In this document: one piece after another, positions 1 through 11,800 of the stretch | Layout: each line of letters starts with the position of its first letter | Numbering within the stretch: position 1 is the first letter of the stretch | NCBI RefSeq assembly: GCF_033115175.1 | Contig: NC_084840.1 | Span: 75,965,179-76,029,178 of the forward strand | Source: Lepus europaeus | Lineage: Eukaryota; Chordata; Mammalia; Lagomorpha; Leporidae | DNA: 64,000 bases | Direction: 5' to 3' | Translations under genes and position numbers: made by a program | Notes under the pieces: model-generated | Databases searched by the model: none | What the model was told of the DNA's origin: nothing | Seen by the model: only the letters and a program-made list of their open reading frames with translations

Positions 1-188
1 TGGGCGCCAGTTCAAGTCCTAGCTGCTCCACTTCTGATCCAGCTCTCTGTAAAGCAATAGAGGATGGCCCAAGTCCTTGGGCCCCTGCACCCACGTGGGA
101 GACCCAGAAGAAGCTCCTGGCTCCTGGCTTCGGATCAGCACAGCTCTGGCCAGTGTGGCCAATTGGGGAATGAAGCATTGGATGAAAG

Positions 189-247
<59 letters not shown>

Positions 248-300
248 TGTGCGTGTGTAATTCTGACTTTCAAATAAATAAATCTTAAGAAAAAAAAAAA
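1..300 (+). mobile_element. CSINE, cut by window start
   Basis: Starts inside the tRNA-like head (B-box AGTTCAAGTCC near base 9) and runs through the body to AAATAAATAAATCTT and an A-tail. Its CT stretch has expanded to a (CT)n(GT)n microsatellite at 192-258. Confidence 0.93.
192..258. repeat. (CT)n(GT)n compound microsatellite
   Basis: About 19 CT units followed by about 14 GT units inside a CSINE 3' region; likely length-polymorphic. Confidence 0.95.
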
Positions 301-418
301 GGAAAGCACAGGTAAGAGAGGGCTACTATAGTTAAAAGTTTTAAGATGTCCTTACTGGTCAATGAAAAAACAAAACAATCCTGCATCTCTATAAAAGCTT
401 CACTAAAATCACTAGACA

Positions 419-785
419 GGGGCTGGGGTTAATGGTGCAGCTGGTAGAGGTGCCGCTCACAACACCGATGTCTCCTATCAGAGCTCCAGTTTGAGTCCTG
501 GCTGCTCCACTTCCAATCCAGCTCCCTGTTGATGCACCTGGGAGGACAGTGGAGGACAGCCGGAGGACAGTGGAGGACAGCCCGAGGACGTGAGCCCCTG
601 CCACCGACGTGGGATACCTGGATGGAGTTCCAGGCTCCTGGCTTCAGCCTAGCCCAGTTCTAGCTGTGGCAGCCACTTAGGGAATGAACCAGCAAATTAA
701 GCAAATTAAAGATATTTTTCCTCTGTGTCCCTCCCTCTCTCAGTCACTCTGCCTTTCAAATAAGTGAAATAAAACTTATTAGATA
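419..785 (+). mobile_element. CSINE with internal tandem expansion
   Basis: Head, body and AAATAAGTGAAATAAAACTT tail are present. At 541-590 a 9-10-base GGAGGACAG unit is repeated about five times, replacing the usual single GGAAAGCAGTGGAAGATGG region. Confidence 0.88.
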
Positions 786-1086
786 AACCTCATGTTTTTA
801 TTATTAAGAAACACAGTGTTACAGAAGAGCTGCCTCCCAGAGGGTTTAGAAATTGTAACATTTCCATGACCTGTCCCATAGGAAACAGAACTTAAAACTT
901 CCTAGCGATTAAAACAAACAGGTGAAACTCATTCTGACAATAAATTTTATTTGACCCAATATTATCCAAAATAGTATCATTTCAACATGTTATGACATTT
1001 AAAAAATCTTTGAGAGGGCTTGCATTCCGTTTTCTATACTAAATCTCTGAAGAAGGGAGGGAGCTGGACTTCCAGATACCTGCAAT
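785..1086. other. Unassigned intronic sequence
   Basis: AT-rich sequence with no open frame of note and no repeat I can name. Confidence 0.4.
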
Positions 1087-1100
1087 AAGAGCCATCCAGG

Positions 1101-1426
1101 GCCAGCGCCGCGGGTCAATAGGCTAATCCTCCACCTTGCGGCACCGGCACACCGGGTTCTAGTCCCGGTCGGGGCACCAGATTCTGTCCTGGTTGCCCCT
1201 CTTCCAGGCCAGCTCTCTGTTATGGCCCGGGAGTGCAGTGGAGGATGGCCCAAATGCTTGGGCCCTGCACCCGCATGGGAGACCAGGAGAAGCACCTGGC
1301 TCCTACCTTCGGATCAGTGCGGTGCCGCGGCCATTGGAGGGTGAACCAATGGCAAAGGAAGACCTTTCTCTCTGTCTCTCTCTCTCACTGTCCACTCTGC
1401 CTGTCAAAAAAAAAAAAAAAAAAAAA
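1101..1426 (+). mobile_element. Young A-tailed CSINE with perfect target-site duplication
   Basis: Member of the subfamily with the GGCTAATCCTCC head, the CACACCGGGTTCTAGTCCCGG B-box region and a CTGCCTGTC-A(n) end, lacking the AAATAAATCTT tail. It is flanked by AAGAGCCATCCAGG at 1087-1100 and 1427-1440. The 14-base identical repeats and long A-tail indicate recent insertion. Confidence 0.95.
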
Positions 1427-1440
1427 AAGAGCCATCCAGG

Positions 1441-2505
1441 TATAGGACACGAGCGAAGGCCCCCGGGTGGCACCTGGTTCACAGACCTAGCTGTTGCAGC
1501 CATTTGGGGAGTCAGCCAGCAGATGGAAGGTCTCTGTTTCTCTCTCTCTGGTTCACACAAGTCGGGGTTGGAGAATGGAGGAGGCAGGGAAGGGGCTAAA
1601 TCAGTTGGCACCTCCTCCCGCTAGAGTGCCTGCCCACACTGAGAAAAGACAGAAGCCATTGGAGGGCACAGAGAAGAATGAGCAGCAGAGTGTAGGATTC
1701 AGTGGGCCAGGGAGAGGCGGGCTTATGTTCACTCAGGCCTCCATCCCAAGTACCCAGGACCATGACACGCCAGGTGCTCCGTCAGTACTGGCCGACTGCG
1801 TGAGAATTTGTTTACAGGCAGTGGCCTCTGTTGCTGCTCAGAACAGGCTGTCCGCAGCGGGTCCTGCGTCTGGGACCCTGAAGCAAGCAGGAAGTCAACA
1901 ACCACTGGTCTGGGTCGTAAGAAAGAGAAGCCGAGGGAGAACGCGTGAGGCTGGACGCTGCCTCTGAGATCGGTCTCGACGACCCAACTCTCAACTTCTC
2001 ACCCTCTCCCCACTGACAGCCTCCCTCCTTACCACATGGAAAGAGGAGGGTGAGCCAGAAAGCTTTATTCTGGAAAGTTCCTCCCAAAAGCTTGAAAACA
2101 AAGAGAAAAAGAGCAGGATGCTGAGAGCTGTAACCACACTGTTTAAGTAAGGAGTGAGGGGCCCTCAAGACACGAAGCAGCATCGCCATAGGTAGTGGGA
2201 ATGAGTGAAAGATCAATCTACTGAGACACCGATGCCCAGGCTTCCTTGGCTCTGCCAGCGTAGCTGCTACAGGGACCCTGACTCCCCATTCTCTGACTTC
2301 CCATGCACAGATCCTCCTAACTACAGAGAGAGTCCACCGCCTTCTAATTACCATGCGTTCTTACAGAGCGAATTAGCTGTGAGCCGTCCGGAATATCCTA
2401 CTCCAACTGGCATTTCTGAGCTCCCTGGAAATGTTGTCAAGTTTATTTACCATTCTCTCACCGGTCTGGTTTGTGACTCAGACTCCCAGCGCTTTATCTC
2501 TGGGT
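1441..2505. other. Unassigned intronic sequence
   Basis: Moderate GC sequence containing overlapping frames on both strands without recognisable domains. I see no exon signals or named repeat. Confidence 0.4.
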
Positions 2506-2590
2506 GCATTGCCAAAATCCAGCTTCCAAGGAGGAAAATCAGAGGCCCAGACACTGGGCTTCAGTGACCCCTCACAGAGATGGCCAGCTA
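2506..2590 (+). repeat. Inverted repeat, left arm
   Basis: About 80 bases are roughly 80% identical, in reverse complement, to 3045-3135. The core GAGGAAAATCAGAGG is identical in both arms. The two arms enclose an old CSINE. Confidence 0.75.
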
Positions 2591-2679
2591 TCTAGGGAGC
2601 TGTGGCTGAGGGTCCAGCTGCGTCCCTCTCTGAAGCTCAATCTTGCTTTTCCACAGTAACCACAGTAAAGAGGCCCAGA

Positions 2680-3008
2680 GGAGCCAGTGCTGTGGCACAG
2701 TGACTTAAGCTGCCACTGTGACACCCGGATTCCGTATCTGAGTATCAGTTTGAGACCTGGCTGCTCTGCTTCTGGCCCAGCTCCCTGCTAAAGCGCTTGG
2801 GAAGGCAGCAGATGATAGCTCAAGTTACTGGGTCCCTGCCACCCACGCGGGAGACCCAGGTGGAGCTCCTGGCTGCTGGCTTCAGCCTGGCCCAGACCTA
2901 GCTGTTGTAGCCATTTGGAGAGTGAGTCAGCAGACAGAAGATTTCTGTCTCTCTCTCTCAACTCTGCCTTTCAAGTAAATAAAACAAATATTAAAAAAAT
3001 AAATAAAC
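2680..3008 (+). mobile_element. Older CSINE
   Basis: GCCAGTGCTGTGGCACAGTG head through a diverged body to an AAATAAAACAAATATT tail; inserted between the arms of the inverted repeat. Confidence 0.85.
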
Positions 3009-3044
3009 CATGGACAAACCCTGCGAACACTTCTGCTGTGGACT

Positions 3045-3135
3045 GAAATGGGTCATCTCTGAGTGGGGACACTGAGGCCCCAGTATCTGGTCCTCTGATT
3101 TTCCTCTTTGGAAGTTGGGTTTTGGCAGTGTACCC
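3045..3135 (-). repeat. Inverted repeat, right arm
   Basis: Reverse-complement partner of 2506-2590, ending at the boundary of the MaLR LTR that follows. Both arms translate to a shared AK-QLP-RKIRGPDTG string, but that is only a consequence of the nucleotide identity. Confidence 0.75.
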
Positions 3136-3513
3136 CAATCCACACTCATACACTGAATCCCTGAACCCTGATGCATCGCAGTGTGACTGTGTTGGAGACA
3201 GGGCCTTTAGAGAAGTGAGGCCGTGAAGATGAGTTCACTGGAGTGGGGGCAGTCAGACCAGTGTCCTCAGAAGAAGAGGAAGTTTGGGTACAGAGACACC
3301 AGGGCTGGGCACCCAGAGAGAGCAAACCACGCGAGGACATGGAGAGCAGGTGGCCATCTGCAAGCCTAGGAGAGGCCTCGGGAAAAACCAAACCTGCTGG
3401 TACCTTGATCTTGTACTTCCAGTCCCCAGAGCTGGAAGAAAATAAAGCTCTGTGGTTTACGCCTCAGTCTGTGGCATTTTGTCATGTCAGCCCTAGTTAT
3501 GTAACAGGTTAAT
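3128..3513 (+). mobile_element. MLT1-type LTR (ERVL-MaLR), solitary
   Basis: Resembles the MLT1 LTR: GACTGTGTTGGAGACAGGGCC, GAGGACATGGAGAGCAGG, CTTGATCTTGTACTTCCAG, then AAAATAAAGCTCTGTGGTTT and TCTGTGGCATTTTGTCATG. It is an ancient solitary LTR with no internal genes. Confidence 0.8.
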
Positions 3514-3519
3514 AGAGTT

Positions 3520-3705
3520 TGGGTCAGTGAAAGAAGCCGGACACAAAAGATCATGTATTTTACCATTCCACTCATATGAACGCTCTAGAATTGGTAAACC
3601 CATAGAGATGGGAAGCAGACTAGAGACTGCCAAGAACAAGGGCAGTGGAGGAATATGGAGTGGCAGCGTGGCAGCTTAATGGGTACTGGATTTCCTTTAG
3701 AGGCC
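3520..3705 (+). mobile_element. L1M 3' fragment
   Basis: Matches the ancient L1 3' end pattern (ATTCCACTCATATGAACG, AAACCCATAGAGATGGGAAG, TTAATGGGTACTGGATTTC). It is cut on the right by a SINE. Confidence 0.65.
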
Positions 3706-4018
3706 ATGGACGTTTGGTACAGAAGTTAAGATGCCACTTGGGACACCTCCATCCAGAATCAGTGCCTGGGTCCAAATCTCAAGGCTTCTGACTGCAGTTC
3801 CTGCTAACGCACACCCTGGGAGGCAGCAGCTACTGGCTCCAGTACTCAGGTCCCTGCCACCCACAAGGGAGACCTGGAGATTGAGTTCCCAGCTCTGGTT
3901 TCAGCCTGGCTCAGGCTGCTGTGGACATCTGGGGAGTGAACCAATGGATGGGAGATCTGTGTGTGTGTGTGTCTGTCTGTCTCTCTCTCTCTTTCAAGTA
4001 GATAAATAAACTCTCAAA
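3706..4018 (+). mobile_element. Older CSINE
   Basis: Diverged head (CAGAAGTTAAGATGCC), CCCTGGGAGGCAGCAGCTAC body, GT and CT tracts and a GATAAATAAACTCTC tail. Confidence 0.85.
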
Positions 4019-5970
4019 TGACTAATCTTGTGTGGGTTTCATGCCCTCCCCAAAATAACAGTGGATAGAAAGAAAAAAAAAGATATTTGAAAAATGAAGA
4101 TATTACACCTGCTACAGTCAGCACAGAACAGCTTACTGGATAAGGTGTAGAAGATGCTAGAAAGAGTAAGAGAAAGCAAACCCACAATCCTTGAGATAAC
4201 TGGTACAGCCCTCTCTCTTTCTCTCCACAGCCTGGCTCTGGCATCAGCTCTCAGTTTTTCCCATTGGGAACTCGCTCAGCATCCAACAGCATGGAACACA
4301 GGGAAGAAGGAGAAACCAAGAGCATTAGGACGTGACAACTCATTTCACATCAAGCAGGTGGACCCACCACCATACGATATTGAGTTTCCTCAGCTAGGAA
4401 ATGGGGCCAAGAGCTACCTAATAGAGTGAGTACATGGTACACAGCAGACTCAATATTGGCTAGCCAGGAGCTATGGCCAAACCAAGCCATCATCTCTCTA
4501 CAGAATCCGGGTTTCTTCCTGAAGTCTCTGGACCCTGGTGGCACCCAGACTGGAAGATGGGGAGCTCTCCGATTCCTGTCCTCCCTGTTCCCACCCGATC
4601 CCGTCCACCTCAGCTGGATCAATCACATCTGGAAGGCTCCTCCTGAGTCACTGCACAGCAGCCATTCTCCCTGCTTTGCTTCACAGCACAAACCCCGTTT
4701 TAGCTGCCGGCCTACATGGACCAACTTTTCAGACTTGTGAGTCAGACATGGATGAGAGGCTAACCTGGCCATTGAGAAGAGGGTTCCAAGTTCCAAATGG
4801 CCCCACCTGTGATGGCCCTGGGTGCCTTCCTCTGTGACTGGAAGAGCTTCTGAACAAGGTACAGGAATGGGGGAGCACCTGTGACAACAACGAACCTCTC
4901 ACAATCCTTCTAAACCACATCCTCTCCAGGGCTCTTGGGTGCCTTCTCTGCCAGCTCGGCCCTGAACCAACAACTATTCTGCTTCTCCCAGGTGACCTCA
5001 GATTGAACTTCTGGCTCCAGGCTGTTTGCTCCATTATTAACCAGTGTTACTGGCTAGAAAGCTGTTTCTTAAGCTGAGCCAAATCTGACTTCCTGCTATT
5101 TCCCTTCTTGGTTCTCATTCTGTTGCTGGATACAGAATACGCCTGTGCCCCCTTCCAACAACAGATGCGCTCACCTTTGAACATCTGTAAGGAGTTCTCC
5201 TGTTCCCATTGTAACATTCCAGGAGCCCACTCCTGGCTTCCAGATCAGCAAAAATGTAATTTTCACATGGCTCACAGCAAAGAGGCTACACTCCTAGAGG
5301 AAGGGTGAATTCATCTCTTGGTGTCAAAAGAGCCAGGTTCCAGGCAGAGGTCAAGGTCGAGTGACACTATTACACCTGTGGAAAATGCCCAGCTAAGCCA
5401 GCACTCAAAATAGCTACAACAAAAGGCAATTCTAGGGAACTTCTGGATCACCTAGGTCTGGATACTCAATCACTGTTCATCAGGCTTGTCTCAACTCGTT
5501 ATCTTATCCAGTGGGGATGTAAAAACAGGAAACAGAGAGTGGTGAGGGGATGCGGACATGGCCTGAGTTTGAAGCCCAGACCCTGGTTCCAACCCCATAC
5601 ACCCAGGCTGGACACATTCGTATGTCTGTTGGTGAGTCAGCCAGGTGTCTGAACATCTCTTCCACTTCCTCAGTGGCAAAGACCAGTGGTTTCCATTGTT
5701 CTCCATGAAATACAAATAGAAACTTGAGAGCTAATTACTAAGCTGTCAGCAACTTACACACAGGGTCAGCTGTCCATCTCTGAATCACCAAAGCCTACCG
5801 TTGTGTGCTACACAGGAAGAGTTCAGTATAGGCTTGTTTGATGAAGGGACATTCATAGCTGCCAGGATTCAACTAATCAGCAAAATAACCTTGAAGAGGA
5901 ACAAGTGCTGGCTCACATCATGGTCTGGAAGTAGCTTCCCGAAATCCTCAAGAACCGCAGGGCTCTGAGT
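4019..5970. other. Unassigned intronic sequence
   Basis: About 2 kb without repeats I recognise. Several 60-100-codon frames overlap on both strands with no conserved domain and no consistent exon structure. Confidence 0.4.
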
Positions 5971-5974
5971 CAGC

Positions 5975-6060
5975 CATGCACCGTGGCTCTCATCTGTAAA
6001 CGGAGGCTAACAGTGGCCCTGTCAACCTCAAAAGGTTATCAGGAGAATCCAATTAGATAG
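5975..6060 (+). mobile_element. MIR fragment
   Basis: GTGGCTCTCATCTGTAAACG-GAGGCTAACAGTG and AAGGTTATCAGGAGAATCCA follow the MIR core and 3' half (CTCATCTGTAAAATGGGG, GGTTGTTGTGAGGATTAA). Confidence 0.5.
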
Positions 6061-6276
6061 GAATAAAAGTGTCTCGGAAAAACTGTCCTCAAACCAATCA
6101 GCACATAAATTCTGAATTGTCCGACAGGTGCAGTCTGAACAGATTCCTTTTCATCTTGGATATCTGTCATTTGGTATCCACCTTCTAGGTGCCACAGCAA
6201 TTCAATGATATCCCCCTAACACACACACACACACGGAGGCAAAGGCGAAGAGTCAAGATCAAAACAACTGAGGCTC

Positions 6277-6660
6277 GGGGCCAGCGCTGTGGCGTAGCAG
6301 GTAGGGCCACCGCCTGCAGTACCAGCATCCCATATGGGCACCAGTTCGAGTCCCAACTGTTCCACTTCCCATCCATCTCTCTGCTATGGCCTGGGAAAGC
6401 AGTGGAAGATGGCCCAGGTCCTTGGACCACTGTGCCCACATGGGAAGACCCCTGCACCCACAGGGGAGACCTGGAAGAAGCTTCTGGCTTCTGGCTTCAG
6501 ATCGGCTCAGCTCCGGCCATTGCCCCCAATTGGGGAGTGAACCAGTGGATGGAAGACCTCTCTGTCTCTCCTTCTCTCTGTGTGTAACTGACTTTCAAAT
6601 AAATAAAATCTTAAAAAAAAAAAATCTAAAAAAAAAAAAAACACACAAAAAACAAAAAAA
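6277..6660 (+). mobile_element. CSINE with internal duplication
   Basis: Full-length, flanked by CAACTGAGGCTC (6265-6276) and CTACTGAGGCTC (6661-6672). The CTGCACCCACATGGGAGACC segment is duplicated at about 6430-6470. Confidence 0.92.
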
Positions 6661-6672
6661 CTACTGAGGCTC

Positions 6673-7880
6673 TTAACCCAGGAAGAACAGAAACCAGAAC
6701 CAGCCAGACCTCTGTCTACTGAGTATGGTAAAATGGGTCCTGGTGACATGCAGACTGCATTGAGAAAGAAGGGGATGGACGCTCTGTCGAAAGGCCTGCG
6801 CATGCCTGCGGTACACACGTGCAGTGAAGCAACTCTGGGCTGGCAAACCACAGCTGCTCTCCTTCTCCTGCTCTGTGCCCCTTGTACCTCTTCTTTTTCC
6901 CAGTGGAAAAACATCCTAAAAATAGAGCTGAATGAAACCCCTCAAGAAATGCAGATTTCAGAAAGCAATGCTAACTAGGTGCTTTAAGCCTACCCCAGCT
7001 GGGCCATCTGAATGTTCACATTAGAAAAGGGCAGCTCTGTAATCACTGGTGGGAAAAAATCATATTCGGTTCTAAAAGACCACTTCTAAGGGGGAATCCC
7101 AGCAGATCCATACATCTCCACAGAAAGGTGATGGATATGTCTGAACCACCCAGAAACCATCCATGTGCAGAACAAGAACTGGACATGAGGTAAAGATCAT
7201 GCGCTACAATGACAGCTCCTTCAAGGACAGTTGTCTTGCACTGTGCTGCTCCCGTGAACAGAAACTGGACACTTTGTTCGAAGGTACAAGGAGATGCTGT
7301 CCAGTGCAACAGAAGCAATGGGCCAGAGGGAAGGTGAGCACCTGCCCCTTGAGGACTCCCAACAGCAGTCAGATGCCTAAAGGTCGGAAACCTTATGGAA
7401 GGGTTCCCATGCAGTGGTAAATCAAATTAGCTGGCCTCTGCTAGCCTTGCAAATGGGGGATCCTGTGATTCAGTGAGGGCCTGGGCCCCCATCTCAACTC
7501 TCCCTCCCCTACCCTCCCCAGCTCTGTGACTTTGCACAAAACACTTCTCTCTACTTCCAGTCTGGAGGATCTCACAGATTCTTTTCTGCTTTAATGTCTT
7601 TGAGCCTAGAACTGCAACATGAAGTGAATCTGGGTGTAAAACTGCTGATCTAGCACTTGGTCATACATCTGACCAAGCTGGGCAGTCAAGAGACACAGAG
7701 CCAGCAGAGGAGACATTCCTTTGGCAGGTCCCTTGGAAAATACAATGCTCTCGAGCAGCCTCTGCAGCCAGGGGTTTCCAAAGTGTGACATGGTTTTCAC
7801 ACCACAGGTAGAAGCAGATCTGTTTCAGTTGCTAATTGTTTTAAGCAATAAATATATTTGAACAAATGTATTTATTTTGT
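6673..7880. other. Unassigned intronic sequence
   Basis: No recognisable repeat or exon; short frames only. Confidence 0.4.
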
Positions 7881-7884
7881 CTGT

Positions 7885-8300
7885 GACAACTGCCACATTG
7901 CACTCTACGCTGTCATAACAAAATACCCGAGGCTGGGGAACTTTATAAAGAACAGAGGTGATTATTTAGCTGTCAGCAAGGACATGCATTTGGGGAGGCT
8001 GTCCTGCTGGCAGAGTCCTGAGGCGGCCCCAGGACATCACATATATGCCACGAGACAGGGAGCACCCACGTGTGTGTGCGTATGTTTTCTGGTCTCCCCC
8101 CTCTTACGAAGTCACCAGTCTTCAATCACAGGGGCTTCACCCTAATGAACTTTCCAATCCTAATCACCTCCCAAAGCCTTACCTCTGAACACTTTAGTCA
8201 TACCAACTTCCCACCCTCTTCAAATACCCTACAATGGGGATTGAATTTCAACATGTTACCCCCAGGGGACACACTCACACCATAGCCAAACCACAGTAGC
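7885..8300 (-). mobile_element. MaLR LTR (MST/MLT1-like), reverse
   Basis: Reverse complement of a MaLR LTR: CATAACAAAATACCCGAGGC, TCCTAATCACCTCCCAAAGC, ATGGGGATTGAATTTCAACA and GGGGACACACTCACACCATA. Solitary, without coding sequence. Confidence 0.75.
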
Positions 8301-8893
8301 AGGCTTCAGCATTGGGCCATTATAGAGTCTGATCACTATTTAAGACTGGAAGCACAGGAAACAATCATGTTGAAATACAAGTTAATGAGACGATGACAGA
8401 GACACATTAATGAAGAAAAGGCTTTAAGAAGGTACTTTAAGGGGTTTTCCATTGGCCAAATCTGCTGAAATCTGAGGAATGAAATAAATAACAGCAGTAA
8501 CAGTTCATAATCCAGAGAAAAATAAGAACTTAAGACATCATGAATCCATTTAAATGTAAATAAAATAATGAATGAATGAATGAATGAATGCAGGGTATGG
8601 GAAAGTTCTTCTTTAGAATAGAATGCCAACATGATGGAATGATCGAATTTCTAAGTCACCGTTTAGTAATCGCTACTGAATGATTGTTTCACACCAGAAT
8701 CATCAAGTGCATGCAACAAGATAATTTGCCAAGCCCCAAAGCATCTCTCCACAAAATGCTTGTTAATCACAGAGAGAACAGCAGTGACCTTGCAGGAGAG
8801 AAACCTGGCAGATACCATCCTTAAGGAAGCGACCACAGTTAACCCCACCAATCTGAGAAGGGCACATCACTACTTCTTGGGTGTTCCTGCCAT
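8300..8893. other. Unassigned sequence with (AATG)n
   Basis: No assigned repeat except an (AATG)6 tract at 8567-8590. Confidence 0.45.
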
Positions 8894-9255
8894 CTTAGTC
8901 CATTTCTGTGGCTATGACAACAAACTATTTCAGCCTGGGTAGTCTATGAGGAACAGATGTTTGTTTGGTTTACGAGTCTGGAGCTGAGAAGTCTGAGAAC
9001 ATGAAGCCAGCACCTGCCCATCTTGAAATGAGGGTCTTCCTGCTGAGTCATCAATTACACTGCACTGGGCACCACATGGGTGAGACAGAGCAAGCAAGCC
9101 CGAGGGAGCTCACCTTTCTAACAAAGCCATCCCACTGAAACCCACTAATCCTACAAACCACCTCCCAAAAGCCCCACTTCTCATGAACATGTGACTTTGG
9201 GGAGTGAGCTTCCAACACATGAACTTTGAGGGGGAACCCAAATCTAACTGCAAAG
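8894..9255 (-). mobile_element. MaLR LTR, reverse, second copy
   Basis: ATCTTAGTCCATTTCTGTGG, GTCTGGAGCTGAGAAGTCTG, then TTCCAACACATGAACTTTGA and GGGGAACCCAAATCTAACTG. It has the same orientation as the LTR at 7885-8300 but is diverged from it, so this is probably an independent insertion. Confidence 0.75.
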
Positions 9256-9301
9256 CAGCAACAGACAGACCTAAATTCAGAGATATGCTAGAAAACAAGT
9301 G

Positions 9302-9822
9302 ACAGGAATCTCAAAGAGATATTTGCATACCTATGTTCACACCAGCATTGTTTTCAAGAGCGAAGAGGTGGAAGCAACTCAAGTGTCCATGGACGGATGA
9401 AGAGATAAATAAAATGTAGGACACACAAACAATGGAAGAGCATTCCACCTGAAAAAGGAGTGAAATCCTGTCACTTGCTACAACATGGATGAACCCTAGG
9501 ACATGCTAAGTGAAATAAGCCAGTCACAAAAAGGCAAGTGCTGTATTATTCCCCTTCGATGAAGTTCCTGAGTCATCGGATTTATAGACGGAAAGTAGAG
9601 CCATGATTTCCAGGGTCAGGGAGGAGAGGAGCTGTTGTTTAATGGGTACAGAGTTTCAATTTTGCAAGATGGAAAAAGTTCTGGAGATAGGTTGCACAAT
9701 AATTGTGAATATAGTTGACAACTACTAAATTTTACCCTTACCATGGCTAAGATGGTAACTTATGTTACGTGATTTTACCAGCATTGAAACTTTTTAAATT
9801 GCTTTAAAAACAAACAAACAAC
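9302..9822 (+). mobile_element. L1M 3' end
   Basis: TTCACACCAGCATTGTTTTC, AAGTGTCCATGGACGGATGA, GCTAAGTGAAATAAGCCAGT, TTTAATGGGTACAGAGTTTC and AAGATGGTAACTTATGTTAC follow the ancient L1 ORF2 end and 3' UTR. It ends in an A-rich run. Confidence 0.85.
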
Positions 9823-9829
9823 GAGTGCC

Positions 9830-10500
9830 TACAATCTTTACAAATGCCAAGGTCAGGAGAGGCAGCAAAGAATGAGAACTGTTCTAGAAGAAGGGGATTC
9901 TAGAAGAAGGGGACTCCAGAAACAGGGTAACTCATTGCAACTTGTGAGAGCCTGGGTTAAACCCTGAATCCATCAGAACATTTTTGGCTATAAATAAACA
10001 GCGCTAGTGAAGAAACTGGCGACTGGCGAGAAGGTTTGAAGAATAGACAACAGAACTGTATCAATATTGATTTCCAGATTTTGGTCACTGTGCTTTCTCT
10101 GCAGTATTTCAGGCCAAAATAACATCAGGTCTGCCACCAACTTTCAAATGCCTCAGAAGAAAAATGAGTACTTTTCTGTTTCTCTCTCTCTCTGTGTCTC
10201 TCCATACAAGCATACATTTACATAAACAGGTGCATCGACATATACATACTCTCTCTCCATCTCTCTATGCAGGTGAGAAAAAGATGTAGATATATGAATG
10301 GTGGATGAATGGATAGACACACAAGCAGACAGACAGGGAGTGAGGGAAAGGGGAAAGGAGAGAGATGATAAAGCAAATAGGGCAAAATGTTAACATTTGC
10401 AGGATTCTGGGTGAATGCTATCTGGGAAGGCTTTGCACTATTGTTGCAACTTTTCTGCAAGTCTGAAATTATTTCAAAACAAAAAGTTGAAACTTGAGAA
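9830..10500 (+). mobile_element. L1M 3' UTR, second element
   Basis: AAATGCCAAGGTCAGGAGAG through AAAATGTTAACATTTGCAGG to TTGCAACTTTTCTGCAAGTC and TTATTTCAAAACAAAAAGTT, the typical end of old L1M elements. A 16-base tandem duplication lies at 9882-9913. Confidence 0.75.
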
Positions 10501-11059
10501 TGCTAAAGTTCACGAGGAGCATAAAATGGTATTTCTGCACATTCACCACCAAAGGGCCTTCCCTGGATGTGGAAGTTTGCAGAAACCTCAAGGACTTTGA
10601 ATGAACAATTACCAGAGACATAGCAGATATTTCAAAAACCAATGCTGAAAGACAATGACAAAGGCACTGAACCCAAGTTTCCATGTACTGACAACACATG
10701 TGAAATGGGTGATTTGTGGAGAAGCAGCCTGGAAAAGCTGCCTAAAGCTTGTCTCATCTCATCATGTACTGCACAGTGTAACCTGTGTGGCTCATGGAAC
10801 CCTACCTGCCTACCAGATGCTACTGGCAGCAAGAGGAAGTAGGGAGAACAAAGGGGCACCTGCATTTTCACTTTGATGACAACTTTCCCAAAGTGTCAGA
10901 AACACTTCCAATTCGCTTCCTTGGCCAGACTGAGTCAGGGCAGGCAAACGGAGCCTCTTAGCTGGGCCAGCTGTCCGTATTCTGCCGCTAAGGATGACGG
11001 GGGAAGGGGATCTGTCTTGCAGTCTCTGCCATGGCATCCTTTTCCTACAGCACAATCTT
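10501..11059. other. Unassigned intronic sequence
   Basis: Short frames on both strands; no domain, splice pattern or repeat recognised. Confidence 0.4.
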
Positions 11060-11345
11060 TGGGGGTAGGCAATTGGCGCAGTGGTTAAAACATCACTTGG
11101 GTTGCCCACATCCCATAGTGGAGTGTCTGGTTTCAGGGCCTGGCTCTGCTTTGCATTTCAGCTTCCTGGTCATGTGAACCCTGGGAGGCAGAAGGTGATG
11201 GCTGGACTACATGGGTCCCTGCCACTCATGTACGTGGGATACTCAGAAGGACTTCTGGGCTCCTGGTTTCAATCTGGCCCAGCCTTAGTGAATCAGTGGA
11301 CTGGAGATCTGTCTCTCTCTTTCAAATAAATAAAAATACATAAAG
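11060..11345 (+). mobile_element. Older CSINE
   Basis: GGCAATTGGCGCAGTGGTTA head, CCCTGGGAGGCAGAAGGTGA body and TTTCAAATAAATAAAAATAC tail. Confidence 0.85.
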
Positions 11346-11509
11346 TTAATTTTTTTTCTCTTTTTGAAGCTAAAATTTTCTGTTTGTTTGGAAAGTGTTG
11401 ATTTTGATCAACAGGAAGTTAAGACAGATTGTATTACACTAACTTGCAGAATTTTAAAGGGGAAGGATATTAAATAAGCACAATATTGGATTCTATTAAC
11501 AATTCTTTT

Positions 11510-11800
11510 TGGGGGTATGGCTTTTTTAAAATTTAAGTTACACAAGTTTCATATATTTCATATATACAGATTTAGGAACAAAGTGGGGCTTCCCCTCCCT
11601 CCCACCCACTTTCCAAACCTTCCTCCCCGCCCTTCCCCCTAATTCCCATTCTTAATTTTTACAATTACCTATTATCAGTTTACTTAGTGATCTTAGAGTT
11701 AGCCCTACTCTAAGTAGAAGGAGTTCAGCAAATAGTATGAAGAGAAAAAAAATAAAGCAAAACTAAGCAAAAGATTGTTCCTCAATGGAAGAGACAAGAG
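11510..11800 (-). mobile_element. Probable lagomorph L1 3' fragment
   Basis: AAGTTACACAAGTTTCATAT, ATACAGATTTAGGAACAAAG, a C/T-rich run and GTTCCTCAATGGAAGAGACA resemble the 3' region of rabbit L1 in reverse, from memory. A RepeatMasker run would settle it. Confidence 0.5.

Noticed and set aside
192..258. Regularly spaced repeats that could suggest an array
   Set aside because: Simple CT/GT microsatellite; no spacers, so not a CRISPR-like array.
1193..1624. 143-codon frame and many similar frames reading MAQVLGPLHPHGRPGRSSWLL-type peptides
   Set aside because: This peptide is the translation of the CSINE body and recurs at dozens of sites on both strands; it is not a gene.
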